This document shows positions 18,301 through 28,841 of a stretch of 64,000 nucleotides of DNA, piece after piece. The DNA lies in contig NZ_VEXQ01000003.1 of NCBI RefSeq assembly GCF_006376615.1, positions 308,013-372,012 of the forward strand, in the 5' to 3' direction. Made by a program: the position numbers and the translations under genes. This stretch comes from Buttiauxella sp. B2 (GTDB lineage: Bacteria > Pseudomonadota > Gammaproteobacteria > Enterobacterales > Enterobacteriaceae). The first letter of the stretch is position 1; each line of letters opens with the position of its first letter. A model generated the notes under the pieces. The model saw nothing but the letters and a program-made list of their open reading frames with translations. It ran no database searches and was not told the DNA's origin.

Positions 18301-19281
18301 ATGACGAAAATAGAACCCATCCACAAAGTGTCCGTGGTGATCCCGGTTTATAACGAACAGGAAAGTTTGCCTGAGCTTATCAAGCGGACCACTGCCGCTT
18401 GCGAAACTCTGGGTAAAGATTACGAAATTTTGTTGGTAGATGACGGCAGTAGTGACAACTCTGCTGAAATGTTAAACGATGCCGCGCGAGCACCTGGCAG
18501 CCACATCGTTGCAGTATTGTTGAACCGAAATTACGGGCAACACAATGCGATTATGGCCGGTTTTAGCCATGTCACCGGGGACTTGATTGTCACTCTGGAT
18601 GCCGATTTGCAAAACCCACCGGAAGAGATTCCTCGCCTGGTGGCAAAAGCTGATGAAGGTTATGACGTAGTCGGTACAGTGCGCCAGAACCGCCAGGATA
18701 CCTGGTTTCGCAAACGCGCTTCTCGCCTGATTAACCGCCTGATTCAAAGCACCACCGGTAAAGCGATGGGCGATTACGGCTGCATGTTGCGTGCTTATCG
18801 CCGCCACATCATCGACGCGATGCTCAACTGCCATGAACGCAGCACCTTTATTCCGATTCTTGCTAACACTTTTGCTCGTAAAGCGACTGAAATTCCGGTT
18901 CATCACGCAGAGCGTGAATTCGGTGATTCCAAGTACAGCTTTATGCGCCTGATCAATCTGATGTACGACCTGGTCACTTGCCTGACTACCACACCTCTGC
19001 GCATGCTCAGTGTCTTCGGCAGCGTTATTGCACTGGCCGGTTTTGCGCTTTCTGTTTTGCTGGTGGTATTGCGCCTGGCATTCGGCCCGCAATGGGCTGC
19101 GGAAGGGGTGTTCATGCTGTTTGCGGTGCTGTTTATGTTCATCGGCGCACAGTTTGTTGGCATGGGTCTTCTGGGCGAATACATCGGGCGTATCTATACC
19201 GATGTGCGTGCCCGGCCTCGTTACTTTATTCAGCGCGTAGTTAGCCGCGACACCGTTTCAACTTCACAGGAAAATCACTAA
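18301..19281 (+). CDS. arnC: Undecaprenyl-phosphate L-Ara4FN transferase ArnC
   Basis: 326 residues. The GT2 glycosyltransferase domain starts [17 protein letters not shown], with DDGSSD and the metal-binding [12 protein letters not shown]. Two C-terminal membrane segments (about 235-258 and 270-293) anchor it in the inner membrane. It transfers formylated L-Ara4N from UDP to undecaprenyl phosphate. It starts 1 base after arnB and its stop overlaps the arnA start by one base (TAATG), so translation is coupled. Confidence 0.97.
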   Translation: MTKIEPIHKVSVVIPVYNEQESLPELIKRTTAACETLGKDYEILLVDDGSSDNSAEMLNDAARAPGSHIVAVLLNRNYGQHNAIMAGFSHVTGDLIVTLDADLQNPPEEIPRLVAKADEGYDVVGTVRQNRQDTWFRKRASRLINRLIQSTTGKAMGDYGCMLRAYRRHIIDAMLNCHERSTFIPILANTFARKATEIPVHHAEREFGDSKYSFMRLINLMYDLVTCLTTTPLRMLSVFGSVIALAGFALSVLLVVLRLAFGPQWAAEGVFMLFAVLFMFIGAQFVGMGLLGEYIGRIYTDVRARPRYFIQRVVSRDTVSTSQENH

Positions 19282-21263
19282 TGAAAGCTGTTGTATTTGC
19301 TTATCACGATATTGGGTGCGCGGGTGTTGATGCGCTGGTTGCTGCTGGTTTCGAAATCACGGCTATTTATACTCATCCAGACTCACCGTCTGAGAACCAT
19401 TTCTTTGGCTCGGTTGCGCGTACCGCCGCAGAACATGGCATTCCTGTTTATGCACCCGAAGATGTGAATCACCCATTGTGGGTTGACAGAATTAAATCTA
19501 CGCAACCAGATGTCATCTTCTCTTTCTATTACCGTAACTTGCTGTGCGATGAAATCGTAAATAGCGCAACGGTTGGCGCGTTTAATCTACATGGTTCTTT
19601 GCTGCCAGAGTACCGTGGCCGTGCGCCGCTGAACTGGGTGTTGGTGAAAGGCGAAACCGAAACTGGCGTTACCCTTCATCGCATGGTTAACCGTGCCGAT
19701 GCTGGCGCCATTGTGGCGCAGCAGCGTGTGGCTATCACCCCAGAAGAAACGGCATTAACGCTGCATCATAAATTGCGTGAAGCCGCGTCCGACTTGCTGG
19801 AAGATATTCTGCCAGTTATCAAAACCGGGCATTACCCGCAGTATGAGCAAGACAACAGCAAAGCCAGCTATTTTGGCCGCCGTACTCCGCAAGACGGTTG
19901 CATCAACTGGAGTGCACCTGCTAGCGAAATAAACAACCTGATACGTGCAGTGACCAATCCATGGCCGGGTGCGTTTGGCTATGTGGGTGGCAGTAAATTT
20001 ATCGTCTGGAAAGGTCGCGTGCTGGAAAATACCTCCGGCGCGAAAGCAGGCACAGTCTTGTCCGTAAACCCGCTGGTTATCGCTGCAGGTGAGGGCGCGC
20101 TGGAAATTATTACCGGACAGGCCGAAAACGGCGTCTACATGCAGGGCGCGCAACTGGCGCAAAGCCTCGGTTTGGTAGCCGGTGCAATCATCAGCAGCCA
20201 GCCGGTTTCAGCGATTAAACGTCGTACTCGCGTGTTGATCCTCGGTGTGAACGGTTTCATCGGTAACCACCTGACAGAGCGCTTACTGCAAGACGATAAC
20301 TTCGAAGTTTACGGGTTGGATATTGGCTCCGATGCGATTTCCCGTTTCCTCGGTAACTCACGTTTCCACTTTGTGGAAGGTGACATCAGTATTCACTCCG
20401 AGTGGATTGAATACCACATCAAGAAATGTGACGTGGTGCTGCCTTTGGTTGCTATCGCCACTCCGATTGAATACACCCGTAACCCACTGCGCGTATTCGA
20501 GCTGGATTTTGAAGAAAACCTGAAAATCATCCGTGACTGTGTGAAATACCAGAAACGCATTATTTTCCCTTCTACTTCAGAAGTTTATGGCATGTGTACC
20601 GACAAAGTGTTCGATGAAGATAACTCGAACCTGATCGTTGGGCCAATCAACAAACAGCGCTGGATTTACTCTGTTTCCAAGCAACTGCTTGACCGTGTTA
20701 TCTGGGCTTACGGCGAGAAAGAAGGCTTGCGCTTTACACTGTTCCGTCCGTTCAACTGGATGGGACCACGCCTTGATAACCTGAATGCTGCGCGCATCGG
20801 TAGCTCAAGGGCTATCACACAGTTGATTCTGAACCTGGTGGAAGGTTCGCCGATTAAGCTCATTGATGGCGGTAAACAAAAACGCTGCTTTACCGATATC
20901 AGCGACGGTATCGAAGCGCTGTTCCGCATTATTGAGAACAAAAACAGCAACTGTGACGGGCAAATTATCAACATTGGTAACCCGGATAACGAAGCGAGTA
21001 TAAAAGAGCTGGCGCAAATGCTGTTGGAAAGTTTTGAGAAGCATCCGCTGCGCGGCCACTTCCCTCCGTTTGCTGGTTTCCGTGAAGTAGAAAGCAGCAC
21101 TTACTACGGCAAAGGTTATCAGGACGTTGAACACCGTAAGCCAAGCATTCGTAACGCGCACCGCTTACTAAACTGGACGCCAACCGTTGAGATGGAAAAA
21201 ACCATCGACGAAACCCTGGACTTCTTCCTGAAAACAGTTGAACTGACGGATCCTCAGGCATGA
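19281..21263 (+). CDS. arnA: Bifunctional UDP-Ara4N formyltransferase / UDP-glucuronate decarboxylase ArnA
   Basis: 660 residues, the standard length. The N-terminal half (about 1-304) is a formyltransferase with [20 protein letters not shown]. The C-terminal half (about 316-660) is an NAD-dependent short-chain dehydrogenase-type decarboxylase with [13 protein letters not shown] and the catalytic YSVSK. It makes the UDP-4-keto-pentose used by ArnB and formylates UDP-L-Ara4N before transfer to the lipid carrier. The C-terminal end overlaps arnD by four bases (ATGA). Confidence 0.97.
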   Translation: MKAVVFAYHDIGCAGVDALVAAGFEITAIYTHPDSPSENHFFGSVARTAAEHGIPVYAPEDVNHPLWVDRIKSTQPDVIFSFYYRNLLCDEIVNSATVGAFNLHGSLLPEYRGRAPLNWVLVKGETETGVTLHRMVNRADAGAIVAQQRVAITPEETALTLHHKLREAASDLLEDILPVIKTGHYPQYEQDNSKASYFGRRTPQDGCINWSAPASEINNLIRAVTNPWPGAFGYVGGSKFIVWKGRVLENTSGAKAGTVLSVNPLVIAAGEGALEIITGQAENGVYMQGAQLAQSLGLVAGAIISSQPVSAIKRRTRVLILGVNGFIGNHLTERLLQDDNFEVYGLDIGSDAISRFLGNSRFHFVEGDISIHSEWIEYHIKKCDVVLPLVAIATPIEYTRNPLRVFELDFEENLKIIRDCVKYQKRIIFPSTSEVYGMCTDKVFDEDNSNLIVGPINKQRWIYSVSKQLLDRVIWAYGEKEGLRFTLFRPFNWMGPRLDNLNAARIGSSRAITQLILNLVEGSPIKLIDGGKQKRCFTDISDGIEALFRIIENKNSNCDGQIINIGNPDNEASIKELAQMLLESFEKHPLRGHFPPFAGFREVESSTYYGKGYQDVEHRKPSIRNAHRLLNWTPTVEMEKTIDETLDFFLKTVELTDPQA

Positions 21264-22153
21264 GAAAAGTTGGCCTGCGCATTGATGTAGATACATGGCG
21301 GGGAACCCAACAAGGGGTTCCGCAACTTCTTGAGATCTTAAGTTTGCACGGTATTCAGGCCACTTTTTTCTTTAGCGTCGGCCCGGATAACATGGGCCGT
21401 CACTTGTGGCGGCTGGTGAAACCGCAATTTTTGTGGAAGATGCTGCGGTCTAAAGCCGCATCACTTTACGGTTGGGATATTTTGCTGGCGGGTACCGCGT
21501 GGCCGGGGCGTAAAATCGGCTCCGGAAACGCGGCGATAATCGCGGCGACAGCGGATCACCACGAAGTGGGTTTGCATGCCTGGGATCACTTTGCCTGGCA
21601 AACCTGGGCTGGCGTCTGGGACAACAGCCAACTGGAAAAGCAAATCCGTCTCGGGCTTGATGCGTTAAGTGTCATCATCGAACAGCCTGTTACTTGCTCA
21701 GCAGTAGCAGGCTGGCGTGCCGACCAGCGCGTAGTACGGGCGAAACAGCCGTTCGGCTTCACCTACAACAGTGACTGCCGTGGAACGACACCATTTCTCC
21801 CGTTATTAACCGATGGCAGCACGGGAACGGTACAAATTCCAGTGACATTGCCTACCTGGGATGAAGTCATCGGTGATGGTGTCAGCCGCGAAGACTACAA
21901 CCGTTTTATTCTCGACCGCATTAAACAAGACACCGGTACGCCGGTGTACACCATCCATGCTGAAGTGGAAGGTATTGTGATGCGTAATGATTTTAATGAG
22001 CTCCTTACTATGGCCGCACTTGAGGGTATCGAGTTTTGCCCTTTAAGTGAGTTACTACCCGACGATCTCACCACTCTGCCCGTAGGCAAAGTGGTGCGCG
22101 GTGTTATCCCCGGTCGTGAAGGCTGGCTGGGTTGCCAACAACTTCTCGGATAA
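21260..22153 (+). CDS. arnD: 4-deoxy-4-formamido-L-arabinose-phosphoundecaprenol deformylase ArnD
   Basis: 297 residues. It has the polysaccharide deacetylase (NodB) fold: metal-binding Asp in [13 protein letters not shown] and His residues in [14 protein letters not shown]. It removes the formyl group from undecaprenyl-phosphate-L-Ara4FN, committing the precursor to export. It overlaps arnA at ATGA, and arnT starts 6 bases later. Length and motifs match the family. Confidence 0.96.
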   Translation: MRKVGLRIDVDTWRGTQQGVPQLLEILSLHGIQATFFFSVGPDNMGRHLWRLVKPQFLWKMLRSKAASLYGWDILLAGTAWPGRKIGSGNAAIIAATADHHEVGLHAWDHFAWQTWAGVWDNSQLEKQIRLGLDALSVIIEQPVTCSAVAGWRADQRVVRAKQPFGFTYNSDCRGTTPFLPLLTDGSTGTVQIPVTLPTWDEVIGDGVSREDYNRFILDRIKQDTGTPVYTIHAEVEGIVMRNDFNELLTMAALEGIEFCPLSELLPDDLTTLPVGKVVRGVIPGREGWLGCQQLLG

Positions 22154-22159
22154 AAACGG

Positions 22160-23821
22160 ATGAAATCAGTTAAGTATTCGATTGTTCTGCTAATGGGTTT
22201 TGCTCTGCTTTACCTGCTCCCTTTAGAATTCCGCGCTTTATGGCAACCAGATGAAACCCGTTATGCTGAGATAAGCCGCGAAATGTTGGCGGCAGGAAAC
22301 TGGATTGTCCCGCATTTTCTGGATGTGCGTTATTTCGAAAAACCGGTTGCTGGGTACTGGATTAACAATATCAGCCAGCTGATTTTCGGCCATAACAACT
22401 TTGCCGTGCGTTTTGGCTCGGTCTTTTCAATTACGTTAAGTGCGCTTATGGTGGCGTGGCTGGCATTGCGTTTGTGGCGCGATAAAACCGTAGCTGTCTT
22501 GTCTGGCGTGATTTTCCTGACTTGTCTGCTGGTTTATGGCGTAGGCACTTATGCGGTGCTTGACCCGATGATCACGCTGTGGCTGGTTGCGGCTATGTGC
22601 AGCTTCTGGCTGGGCGCGAATGCACAAACCAATGCAGGGAAAGCAGGCGGCTATATTCTGCTGGGCCTGGTTTGCGGCATGGGCGTAATGACAAAAGGTT
22701 TTCTGGCGCTCGCTGTGCCAGTGCTGGGTGTCTTACCGTGGGTGATTGCGCAAAAACGCTGGAAAGAAGTGTTGTTGTTTGGGCCACTCGCCATTCTGAG
22801 CGCTATTGCTATTACCTTGCCCTGGGCGCTGGCAATTGCCAAAGCAGAACCCACTTTCTGGCACTACTTCTTCTGGGTCGAGCATATTCAACGTTTCGCT
22901 GAGAAAGATGCTCAACACAAAGCGCCATTCTGGTACTACATTCCGTTCCTGATTGCGGGTTGTTTGCCGTGGCTTGCATTATTGCCCGGCGCACTTAAAC
23001 GTGGCTGGCAAGAACGCAAAGTTGAAAGCGGGTCGCTTTATGTGCTGGGTTGGGTGGTTATGCCGTTGCTGTTCTTTAGCATCGCGAAAGGCAAATTACC
23101 TACCTATATTTTGCCGTGCTTCGCTCCGTTGGCTATTTTACTGGCACGTCATGCCACGCAGTTGCTTGCAACATCACGCACGCTAAAAATCAACGGCTGG
23201 ATCAACATGGTTTTTGGCGGCATTTGCACGGTAGTTGTGCTTGTGGTGCTGGCTCCGTGGGGTGTGGCAAAGCATCCTGTTTATGCCAATCATGAAGTGC
23301 TGAAAGTCATTCAGGCGAGCATTGCTTTCCTGGTGTGGGCGCTGGTGGGATATTTCACCACACGTAATAACGCCAAATTCTGGCAGTGGGCGGCGTTATG
23401 TCCACTTGGCCTCGCGTTATTAGTTGGTGGTGTTATCCCGGAAAAAGTCGTTGACTCCAAACATCCACAAGTGTTTATCGACATGGTTCGCCCAGAACTG
23501 TCGGGTAGCCGTTACATACTTGTCGATAGCGTGGGAGTAGGGGCGGGTATCGCCTGGGAATTAAAGCGCGATGACATCACGCTTTATGCAAAACCGGGTG
23601 AGCTGAATTATGGTCTGACGAATTTCGATGATGCGAAAGATAACTTTGTCTCGCGCGAAGATTTTGCTGGCTGGCTGGCTGAACATCGCAAAGAAGGTAA
23701 CGTGTCGCTGGTGATGCTGTTATCGAAAGACAAAGTGCCGGAAGACCATGATTTGCCAACACCAGACCACCTGTATCGCAAAGGGCGGTTTGTTCTCTTC
23801 TTCTACGAAAAAGCGCCATGA
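22160..23821 (+). CDS. arnT: Undecaprenyl phosphate-L-Ara4N:lipid A transferase ArnT
   Basis: 553 residues, with about twelve membrane segments and a C-terminal periplasmic domain, as in the GT83 family. The first periplasmic loop has the conserved [16 protein letters not shown], with the Asp-Glu needed for catalysis, and FEKPVAGYW. It moves L-Ara4N from undecaprenyl phosphate to lipid A phosphates at the periplasmic face, which reduces negative charge and polymyxin binding. Its stop overlaps the arnE start (ATGA). Confidence 0.97.
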   Translation: MKSVKYSIVLLMGFALLYLLPLEFRALWQPDETRYAEISREMLAAGNWIVPHFLDVRYFEKPVAGYWINNISQLIFGHNNFAVRFGSVFSITLSALMVAWLALRLWRDKTVAVLSGVIFLTCLLVYGVGTYAVLDPMITLWLVAAMCSFWLGANAQTNAGKAGGYILLGLVCGMGVMTKGFLALAVPVLGVLPWVIAQKRWKEVLLFGPLAILSAIAITLPWALAIAKAEPTFWHYFFWVEHIQRFAEKDAQHKAPFWYYIPFLIAGCLPWLALLPGALKRGWQERKVESGSLYVLGWVVMPLLFFSIAKGKLPTYILPCFAPLAILLARHATQLLATSRTLKINGWINMVFGGICTVVVLVVLAPWGVAKHPVYANHEVLKVIQASIAFLVWALVGYFTTRNNAKFWQWAALCPLGLALLVGGVIPEKVVDSKHPQVFIDMVRPELSGSRYILVDSVGVGAGIAWELKRDDITLYAKPGELNYGLTNFDDAKDNFVSREDFAGWLAEHRKEGNVSLVMLLSKDKVPEDHDLPTPDHLYRKGRFVLFFYEKAP

Positions 23822-24141
23822 GTTATCTGCTCATTGTGCTGGCAAGTTTACTGAGTTGTGGTGGCCAGCTTTGTCAGAAGCAGGCCACGTACAGGCTCGG
23901 TCGTCGGCACTTGTTTGGCTGGTTGGCACTAAGTGTTTTGTTGCTCGGCTGCGCGATGTTGCTCTGGTTGCTGGTGCTACAGCGCGTGCCAGTTAGCGTG
24001 GCTTACCCGATGCTAAGCCTGAACTTTATCTTTATTACGCTTGCTGCGCGTTTCATCTGGCATGAGCCAGTATCAATTAGGCACTGGCTGGGCGTGGTGC
24101 TGATTATCGGCGGCATTATTATCATGGGGAACGTTGCCTGA
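23818..24141 (+). CDS. arnE: L-Ara4N-phosphoundecaprenol flippase subunit ArnE
   Basis: 107 residues with four membrane segments, an SMR/EamA-like small transporter. [17 protein letters not shown] near the N-terminus matches ArnE. With ArnF it is thought to flip undecaprenyl-phosphate-L-Ara4N across the inner membrane. It overlaps arnT by four bases and touches arnF by one. Confidence 0.94.
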   Translation: MSYLLIVLASLLSCGGQLCQKQATYRLGRRHLFGWLALSVLLLGCAMLLWLLVLQRVPVSVAYPMLSLNFIFITLAARFIWHEPVSIRHWLGVVLIIGGIIIMGNVA

Positions 24142-24521
24142 TGGGCTATTTTTGGGCATTGATGAGCGTGCTGCTGGTCAGTTGCGCTCAGCTCATCATG
24201 AAATGGGCAATGATGACGCTGCCACCTGTCTCTCAACATGCAGAACTGCTTATGGCGTTTTTGAGTCTCAGTTCTGGCGCACTGGCGCTTTTCGTTGGGC
24301 TGTTTGCCTATGTCTTTTCGATGGGCTGCTGGTTTCTGGCGTTGCGGCGCATTGCGCTGAGCAAAGCCTATCCGCTGCTGAGTTTAAGCTACGTGCTGGT
24401 GTGGGCGACGGCTATTTGGCTACCATGGCTCAATGAGAGCTTTAGCACGGGGAAACTTGTTGGTGTCAGCGTGATTTTTATCGGGTTGCTGATGGTTTGC
24501 CTCCCACAACGCAAGCGCTGA
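24141..24521 (+). CDS. arnF: L-Ara4N-phosphoundecaprenol flippase subunit ArnF
   Basis: 126 residues with four membrane segments. LLVSCAQLIMKWAMMTLPP and ALSKAYPLLSLSYVLVWATA fit ArnF. It is the partner of ArnE and the last gene of the arn operon, followed by a terminator. The very short or overlapping gene junctions across arnBCADTEF indicate one transcript. Confidence 0.94.
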   Translation: MGYFWALMSVLLVSCAQLIMKWAMMTLPPVSQHAELLMAFLSLSSGALALFVGLFAYVFSMGCWFLALRRIALSKAYPLLSLSYVLVWATAIWLPWLNESFSTGKLVGVSVIFIGLLMVCLPQRKR

Positions 24522-24599
24522 ACGTGTTATCCATCACACTGAAATAATCTTTTCGAAAATGAAAATTTTCCTACGAAAGAGTTGAGTCAAAGGATTACC

Positions 24600-24623
24600 G
24601 GGGCGGTCAGTTACCGCCCCTTT
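24600..24623. terminator. Terminator between arnF and the convergent ABC transporter
   Basis: GGGGCGGT and ACCGCCCC form an 8-bp GC stem with loop CAGTT, followed by TTT. It lies between converging genes, so it likely serves both. The rest of the 107-base gap shows nothing else. Confidence 0.75.
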
Positions 24624-24628
24624 GATTA

Positions 24629-25699
24629 TCAGGATTTAGGGAAAATCCAAACATGATCCTCAGGCAATGCCAGGTGGCAATGCTGCGGATCGCGAACTTC
24701 AGTGCCATAGGCACGAATGACAAAATCATCGCCTGACGTCCGGAACAGATATTCCCAACGGTCGCCGAGATACATGCTGGTTAGCAGCGGCAATTCAAGT
24801 TGATTATCCCCAGGACCCTCTACCAGCAAAACGCGTTCCACACGAATAACCGCGGTTCCTTCCTGACCACTTTGCACACCTTCGCCCGCCATCCCCCACA
24901 GCGCCCAACCTTTGCCTTCAATGCGTGCTTTTCCGTCGCGAATCTCCGTCACTTTGCCGTGCAGACGGTTGTTACTACCCATAAACTCTGCGGTAAACAG
25001 AGTTTTTGGTGAGCCGTACATTTCCTGTGGTGTACCTTGCTGCTCGATTTTGCCGTTGTTGAGCAGCAAAATGCGGTCAGAAATCGCCATCGCTTCATTC
25101 TGATCGTGTGTCACCATCAGTGCCGACAAACCGAGTTTGATAATTAGCTCGCGCAGGAATACGCGGGCTTCTTCGCGTAGCTTGGCATCGAGGTTCGACA
25201 GCGGTTCATCAAGCAGGATAACCGGCGGGTTATAAACCAACGCACGACCAATTGCCACGCGCTGTTGCTGGCCACCGGAAAGCTGGTGTGGGTGTCGCTT
25301 GCCCAAATGCCCAAGGCCAAGTTGGTTCAATACATCCTGAACCCGTTGGGTGATTTCTGCCGCTGAAACTTTTCGCAACTTCAGTGGATAGGCCACGTTC
25401 TCAAACACAGTTTTGTGCGGCCAGAGCGCGTAAGACTGAAACACCAGCCCAAGATTACGTTCTTCAGCAGGAATCTCACTGCGCGGCGTGCCGTCATACA
25501 CTTTGTTTTTGCCGATGATGATCGTGCCCTGCGTGGGCTTTTCCAGCCCGGCGACAGCGCGTAATAAAGTGGTTTTTCCGCTCCCGGAAGGCCCGAGTAA
25601 AGAGACAACTTCGCCACGTTTCAAATCCATGGAAACGCCCTTTAACACTGGATTGTCGCCGTAGGTTAAGTGCAGGTTTTCGACCGATAATTCAATCAT
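24629..25699 (-). CDS. AfuC/FbpC-type ABC transporter ATP-binding protein
   Basis: 356 residues from ATG 25699, chosen because GGAG lies 9 bases before it; an in-frame ATG at 25714 lies upstream of that site. Walker A is GPSGSGKTT, signature LSGGQQQRVAIGRAL, Walker B VILLDEPLSNLD and switch LMVTHDQNEA. A TOBE-like C-terminal region follows (about 240-356). It overlaps the permease stop by eight bases. It powers import of a small ligand through the adjacent permease. Iron(III), hexose phosphate, phosphonate and other ligands are known for this group, so the substrate is open. Confidence 0.8.
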   Translation of the reverse strand: MIELSVENLHLTYGDNPVLKGVSMDLKRGEVVSLLGPSGSGKTTLLRAVAGLEKPTQGTIIIGKNKVYDGTPRSEIPAEERNLGLVFQSYALWPHKTVFENVAYPLKLRKVSAAEITQRVQDVLNQLGLGHLGKRHPHQLSGGQQQRVAIGRALVYNPPVILLDEPLSNLDAKLREEARVFLRELIIKLGLSALMVTHDQNEAMAISDRILLLNNGKIEQQGTPQEMYGSPKTLFTAEFMGSNNRLHGKVTEIRDGKARIEGKGWALWGMAGEGVQSGQEGTAVIRVERVLLVEGPGDNQLELPLLTSMYLGDRWEYLFRTSGDDFVIRAYGTEVRDPQHCHLALPEDHVWIFPKS

Positions 25700-27461
25700 G
25701 TAATTTGACTCCAAAACGAAGGGCGATACCCAAACCCACTACCACCAGCAGGATGTTAATAAAGGAAAGTGCGGCGACAATATCAATAGCACCTGCGGCC
25801 CACAGAGAAACCAGCATTGAACCGATGGTTTCAGTACCCGGCGAGAGCAGGTACACACCGGTTGAATATTCACGTTCGAAAATCAGGAACATTAACAACC
25901 AAGAGCCAATCAGCCCGTAGCGCGATAATGGAATCGTGACGTGGCGGGTGATTTGCCCACGTGTCGCTCCGGTACTGCGCGCGGCTTCTTCCAGCTCCGG
26001 CCCTACCTGTAACAATGTTGAGGAAATCAGTCGTAAACCGTAAGCCATCCACACCACGGTGTACGCCAGCCAGACACTGAAAATAGTACTGCGCAGTGAA
26101 CGCAGCCAGACCACCAGGTTATCGCGCAGCCACTGCGACCACGGCATACCTGACAGCCAACCCGATTTGAGCGCGTTATCGAGCCACATTGGCAGGAACA
26201 GGAACACCCACAGGAACGCCAGACCCGCCAGAAGGCCTGGAACCGCACGCGGCACCAGCACGCTGTAATCGAGGAAGCGTGTTACGCCGTCTGGTTTTCG
26301 GTGCATGGCGATGCCGATAAACAGATAACAACCCACCGCCAGTGCGCCACCAATCACGCCGATTGCCATGGAGTTCACAATGGCGCGCAGTAGGTTGGGT
26401 TGTTCCCAAATATTGCGGAAAGTGTTGAGTGAGAGTTCGTCCCACAGAGAAACACCGACACCCCAGTTGGAAATAAATGCCCGCAGCATGACGCCAACCA
26501 GCGGAACGCCGATGGTGACCGTCAGCCAGAATGCCACCACGGCCCCCGCTACCCAGCGCCATTTCCCCAGTGGTAACGCGCGGGCTTGAGACGCTTTGCC
26601 TTTAACCGTCACAAAACGGTTAGCGGTGCGCATCAGCCGACGCTGCAACATCACCAGCGGAATAGTGATGCAAATCAGCACCACGGCAACGGCTGCCATC
26701 AGATGATAAGACGGCGTGCCGAGCTTATTGGTTAGCTGGTACAAATAGGTTGCCAGCACCATGTTGCCTTCCGGGTCGCCTAATACCAGCATCAGGCCAA
26801 ACACTTCCAGCCCGAGAAAGAACAGCAATACAGTGGCGTAAAGAATCGATGGGCGTACCATCGGCAGACTGACGGCTGTCATGACCTGTAATGGTGAAGC
26901 ACCCGCTGTACGCGCGGCTTCTTCAACATCAGAACCCACACTGCGCAGCGCCGATGAAATATAGAGATAAGCATGGGGGACGTGGGTCAGACCAGCTATC
27001 ACTACGATGCTCGACATGTCGTAGATATTCCACGGCACAAAACCAATCAGGGATTGTGCCCACAGCGAGAAGAAACCTACTGGCCCTGCGGCAACCACAT
27101 AGCCAAAACCTAATACCATCGGTGAGACAAAAATCGGTACCAGGATCAGCGGCTCAATCACGCGACGGCCTGGTAAATCAGTGCGTACCATCAGGAATGC
27201 CAGAATTCCCCCAAGCGGAATGGCAATCACCACCAACCCGAACGCCAGAATAAACCCGCTTTTTAGTGCTCTGTAGAAATCAGGGTCGGTAAAAATGAAT
27301 CCGAAAGATTCGAGGCTCCACTCTTTCGACGGGGAAAAGAATGGTGCGGAGAGAAAACTTTGTATCACGATGAACGACAGCGGAATGTAGATAACCAACG
27401 TCGTTATCAACACCACAATGCCGCGCGGCAGGCTCTGCCACTTTCTGAGTAATGCACTCAT
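25692..27461 (-). CDS. AfuB/FbpB-type ABC transporter permease (double-domain)
   Basis: 589 residues with about twelve membrane segments in two halves. Each half has an EAA loop: SDVEEAARTAGASPLQVMTA and LEEAARSTGATRGQITRHV. The fused arrangement is typical of iron and AfuB-type importers. It is longer than the SfuB-like permease elsewhere in this window and clearly a different paralogue. It is separated from the binding-protein gene by a hairpin and a REP element, which may lower its expression relative to the binding protein. Confidence 0.8.
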   Translation of the reverse strand: MSALLRKWQSLPRGIVVLITTLVIYIPLSFIVIQSFLSAPFFSPSKEWSLESFGFIFTDPDFYRALKSGFILAFGLVVIAIPLGGILAFLMVRTDLPGRRVIEPLILVPIFVSPMVLGFGYVVAAGPVGFFSLWAQSLIGFVPWNIYDMSSIVVIAGLTHVPHAYLYISSALRSVGSDVEEAARTAGASPLQVMTAVSLPMVRPSILYATVLLFFLGLEVFGLMLVLGDPEGNMVLATYLYQLTNKLGTPSYHLMAAVAVVLICITIPLVMLQRRLMRTANRFVTVKGKASQARALPLGKWRWVAGAVVAFWLTVTIGVPLVGVMLRAFISNWGVGVSLWDELSLNTFRNIWEQPNLLRAIVNSMAIGVIGGALAVGCYLFIGIAMHRKPDGVTRFLDYSVLVPRAVPGLLAGLAFLWVFLFLPMWLDNALKSGWLSGMPWSQWLRDNLVVWLRSLRSTIFSVWLAYTVVWMAYGLRLISSTLLQVGPELEEAARSTGATRGQITRHVTIPLSRYGLIGSWLLMFLIFEREYSTGVYLLSPGTETIGSMLVSLWAAGAIDIVAALSFINILLVVVGLGIALRFGVKLHD

Positions 27462-27485
27462 ATGACTTCCTTTCCAACAATCAAT

Positions 27486-27556
27486 GCCGGATGTCGCTGC
27501 GCTAATCCGACCTACTCAAGTCTTTCCTGGTGGGTAAGCATCGCGTACCCACCAGG
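27486..27556. repeat. REP element and intercistronic hairpin inside the ABC operon
   Basis: 27486-27515 reads GCCGGATGTCGCTGCGCTAA followed by TCCGACCTAC, close to the enterobacterial REP consensus. Next to it, CCTGGTGGGTA (27526-27536) and TACCCACCAGG (27546-27556) form a perfect 11-bp stem. Both lie in the 105-base gap between binding-protein and permease genes, the same place as the malE-malF REP. This would favour more mRNA for the binding protein. Confidence 0.75.
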
Positions 27557-27566
27557 AACGAAAGTC

Positions 27567-28655
27567 TTATTTTTGAGCAGCAGTGCGCCACTCTTTGATG
27601 TAATCCAGACGTTTTTTCTGTTGCAGATATTCCAGCAAGGTTTCATCAACCGGAATAGGCTTGAGCGATTTCCCCAACATTTTGGTCAGGCCGTCAATGT
27701 CGTTTTTACCTTCGATATCGTTACGAATTGACGGGATGTCGGCCTGATTTGCCAGAATGCTTTGGCCTTTTTCAGACAGCACGTAGTCCAGCCACAGTTT
27801 TGCCGCGTTGCTGTTTTGGGATTGCTGGCTGATGAACGAGACGCGTGACAGCACCAGGGTGTAATCCTTCGGATAGGAAATCCCAAGTGACGGGTCAGTT
27901 TTGGCGCGGGCTTCGGCATAAGAACCCAGAATGTTAAAGCCAATCAGGTTTTCGCCGGATGACACCCTTTCCATCATCGTACCGGTAGAAGACTGTACCG
28001 ACAGGCCACCTTTAGCGACATCAGCCAGCGTTTTGAAGTAATTCGGATCGGCTTTGAAATCCTGCACCGAAAGCATGAACCCAAGTCCCGATTTCTCGAT
28101 GTCGTAGGTAGTGACTTTTTTGCTGAATTTTTCGGTCTGGCTGGCAATCAATTTCGCCAGTGCAGCATGCGAGTCCGGCACATCGCTGGCAGGGATCAGG
28201 CGTTTGTTATAGATAAACACCACTGGCTCATAAGTTGTGCCATAAGCTTTGTTGTTCCATACCGCCCATTTTGGCAGTTGGCCCTGCTCAGGTGATTTGT
28301 ATTCCTGTGCATAGTCGGTTGCAAGCTTCAGCGCGGTGTCCATTGAAGAACTCCAGACTACGTCGCCGCTAGTACCACCGGAGGCTTGTTCACTGATAAA
28401 ACGGTTGTACAGCTCTGTGCTGTTCATGTCGTTGTATTCAACTTTGATGCCCGGATAGGCCGCTTCGAAGCCTTGAATCAGTGGCCCGGCAGCTTTGGTA
28501 TCGGTGGTGGAGTAAATCACCACTTTGCCTTCTTTAGTCGCGGCATCGACGACTTTTTGATAGTCAGCGGGATAGCCCTGAGGCAGTGCAGACATTGCAG
28601 AAGAAGACATCAGAACAGCAGTAGCAAGCAGAGAGATGTGAAATTTATTCGACAT
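27567..28655 (-). CDS. AfuA-type periplasmic substrate-binding protein
   Basis: 362 residues from ATG 28655 (AAGG precedes it; a further-upstream ATG would add an implausible leader). Signal peptide about 1-23, ending SSAMSA. The mature protein has GKVVIYSTTDTKAAGPLIQG and VWSSSMDTALKLA, the fold of class II iron/AfuA/thiamine-type binding proteins. The tyrosine cluster of ferric-binding proteins is not evident. It is the first transporter gene downstream of a DcuS/CitA-like two-component pair on the same strand. No Fur box was found upstream, which argues for a ligand other than free iron, perhaps an organic acid or phosphorylated compound. Confidence 0.8.
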   Translation of the reverse strand: MSNKFHISLLATAVLMSSSAMSALPQGYPADYQKVVDAATKEGKVVIYSTTDTKAAGPLIQGFEAAYPGIKVEYNDMNSTELYNRFISEQASGGTSGDVVWSSSMDTALKLATDYAQEYKSPEQGQLPKWAVWNNKAYGTTYEPVVFIYNKRLIPASDVPDSHAALAKLIASQTEKFSKKVTTYDIEKSGLGFMLSVQDFKADPNYFKTLADVAKGGLSVQSSTGTMMERVSSGENLIGFNILGSYAEARAKTDPSLGISYPKDYTLVLSRVSFISQQSQNSNAAKLWLDYVLSEKGQSILANQADIPSIRNDIEGKNDIDGLTKMLGKSLKPIPVDETLLEYLQQKKRLDYIKEWRTAAQK

Positions 28656-28841
28656 TATTGTTAACCTTCTAGTTACATTTGAGGAACTAAAAAGAAACAT
28701 AACGCATAACATCTGACAGGTAATAGCTGGAAGATTGCTATCTTTCTGAATTGTGATTGTCGGCGTTTTTTAGGCAATTAACACCATAAACACCACGGAA
28801 CGAGGGAAGAACCCGGCCACTTAAATGGCCTGTATACACTT

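Noticed and set aside
28816..28831. GGCCA/TGGCC palindrome after the CitB-family regulator gene
   Set aside because: Short stem with no T-run; could be chance, a weak terminator or an operator. Not enough to call.
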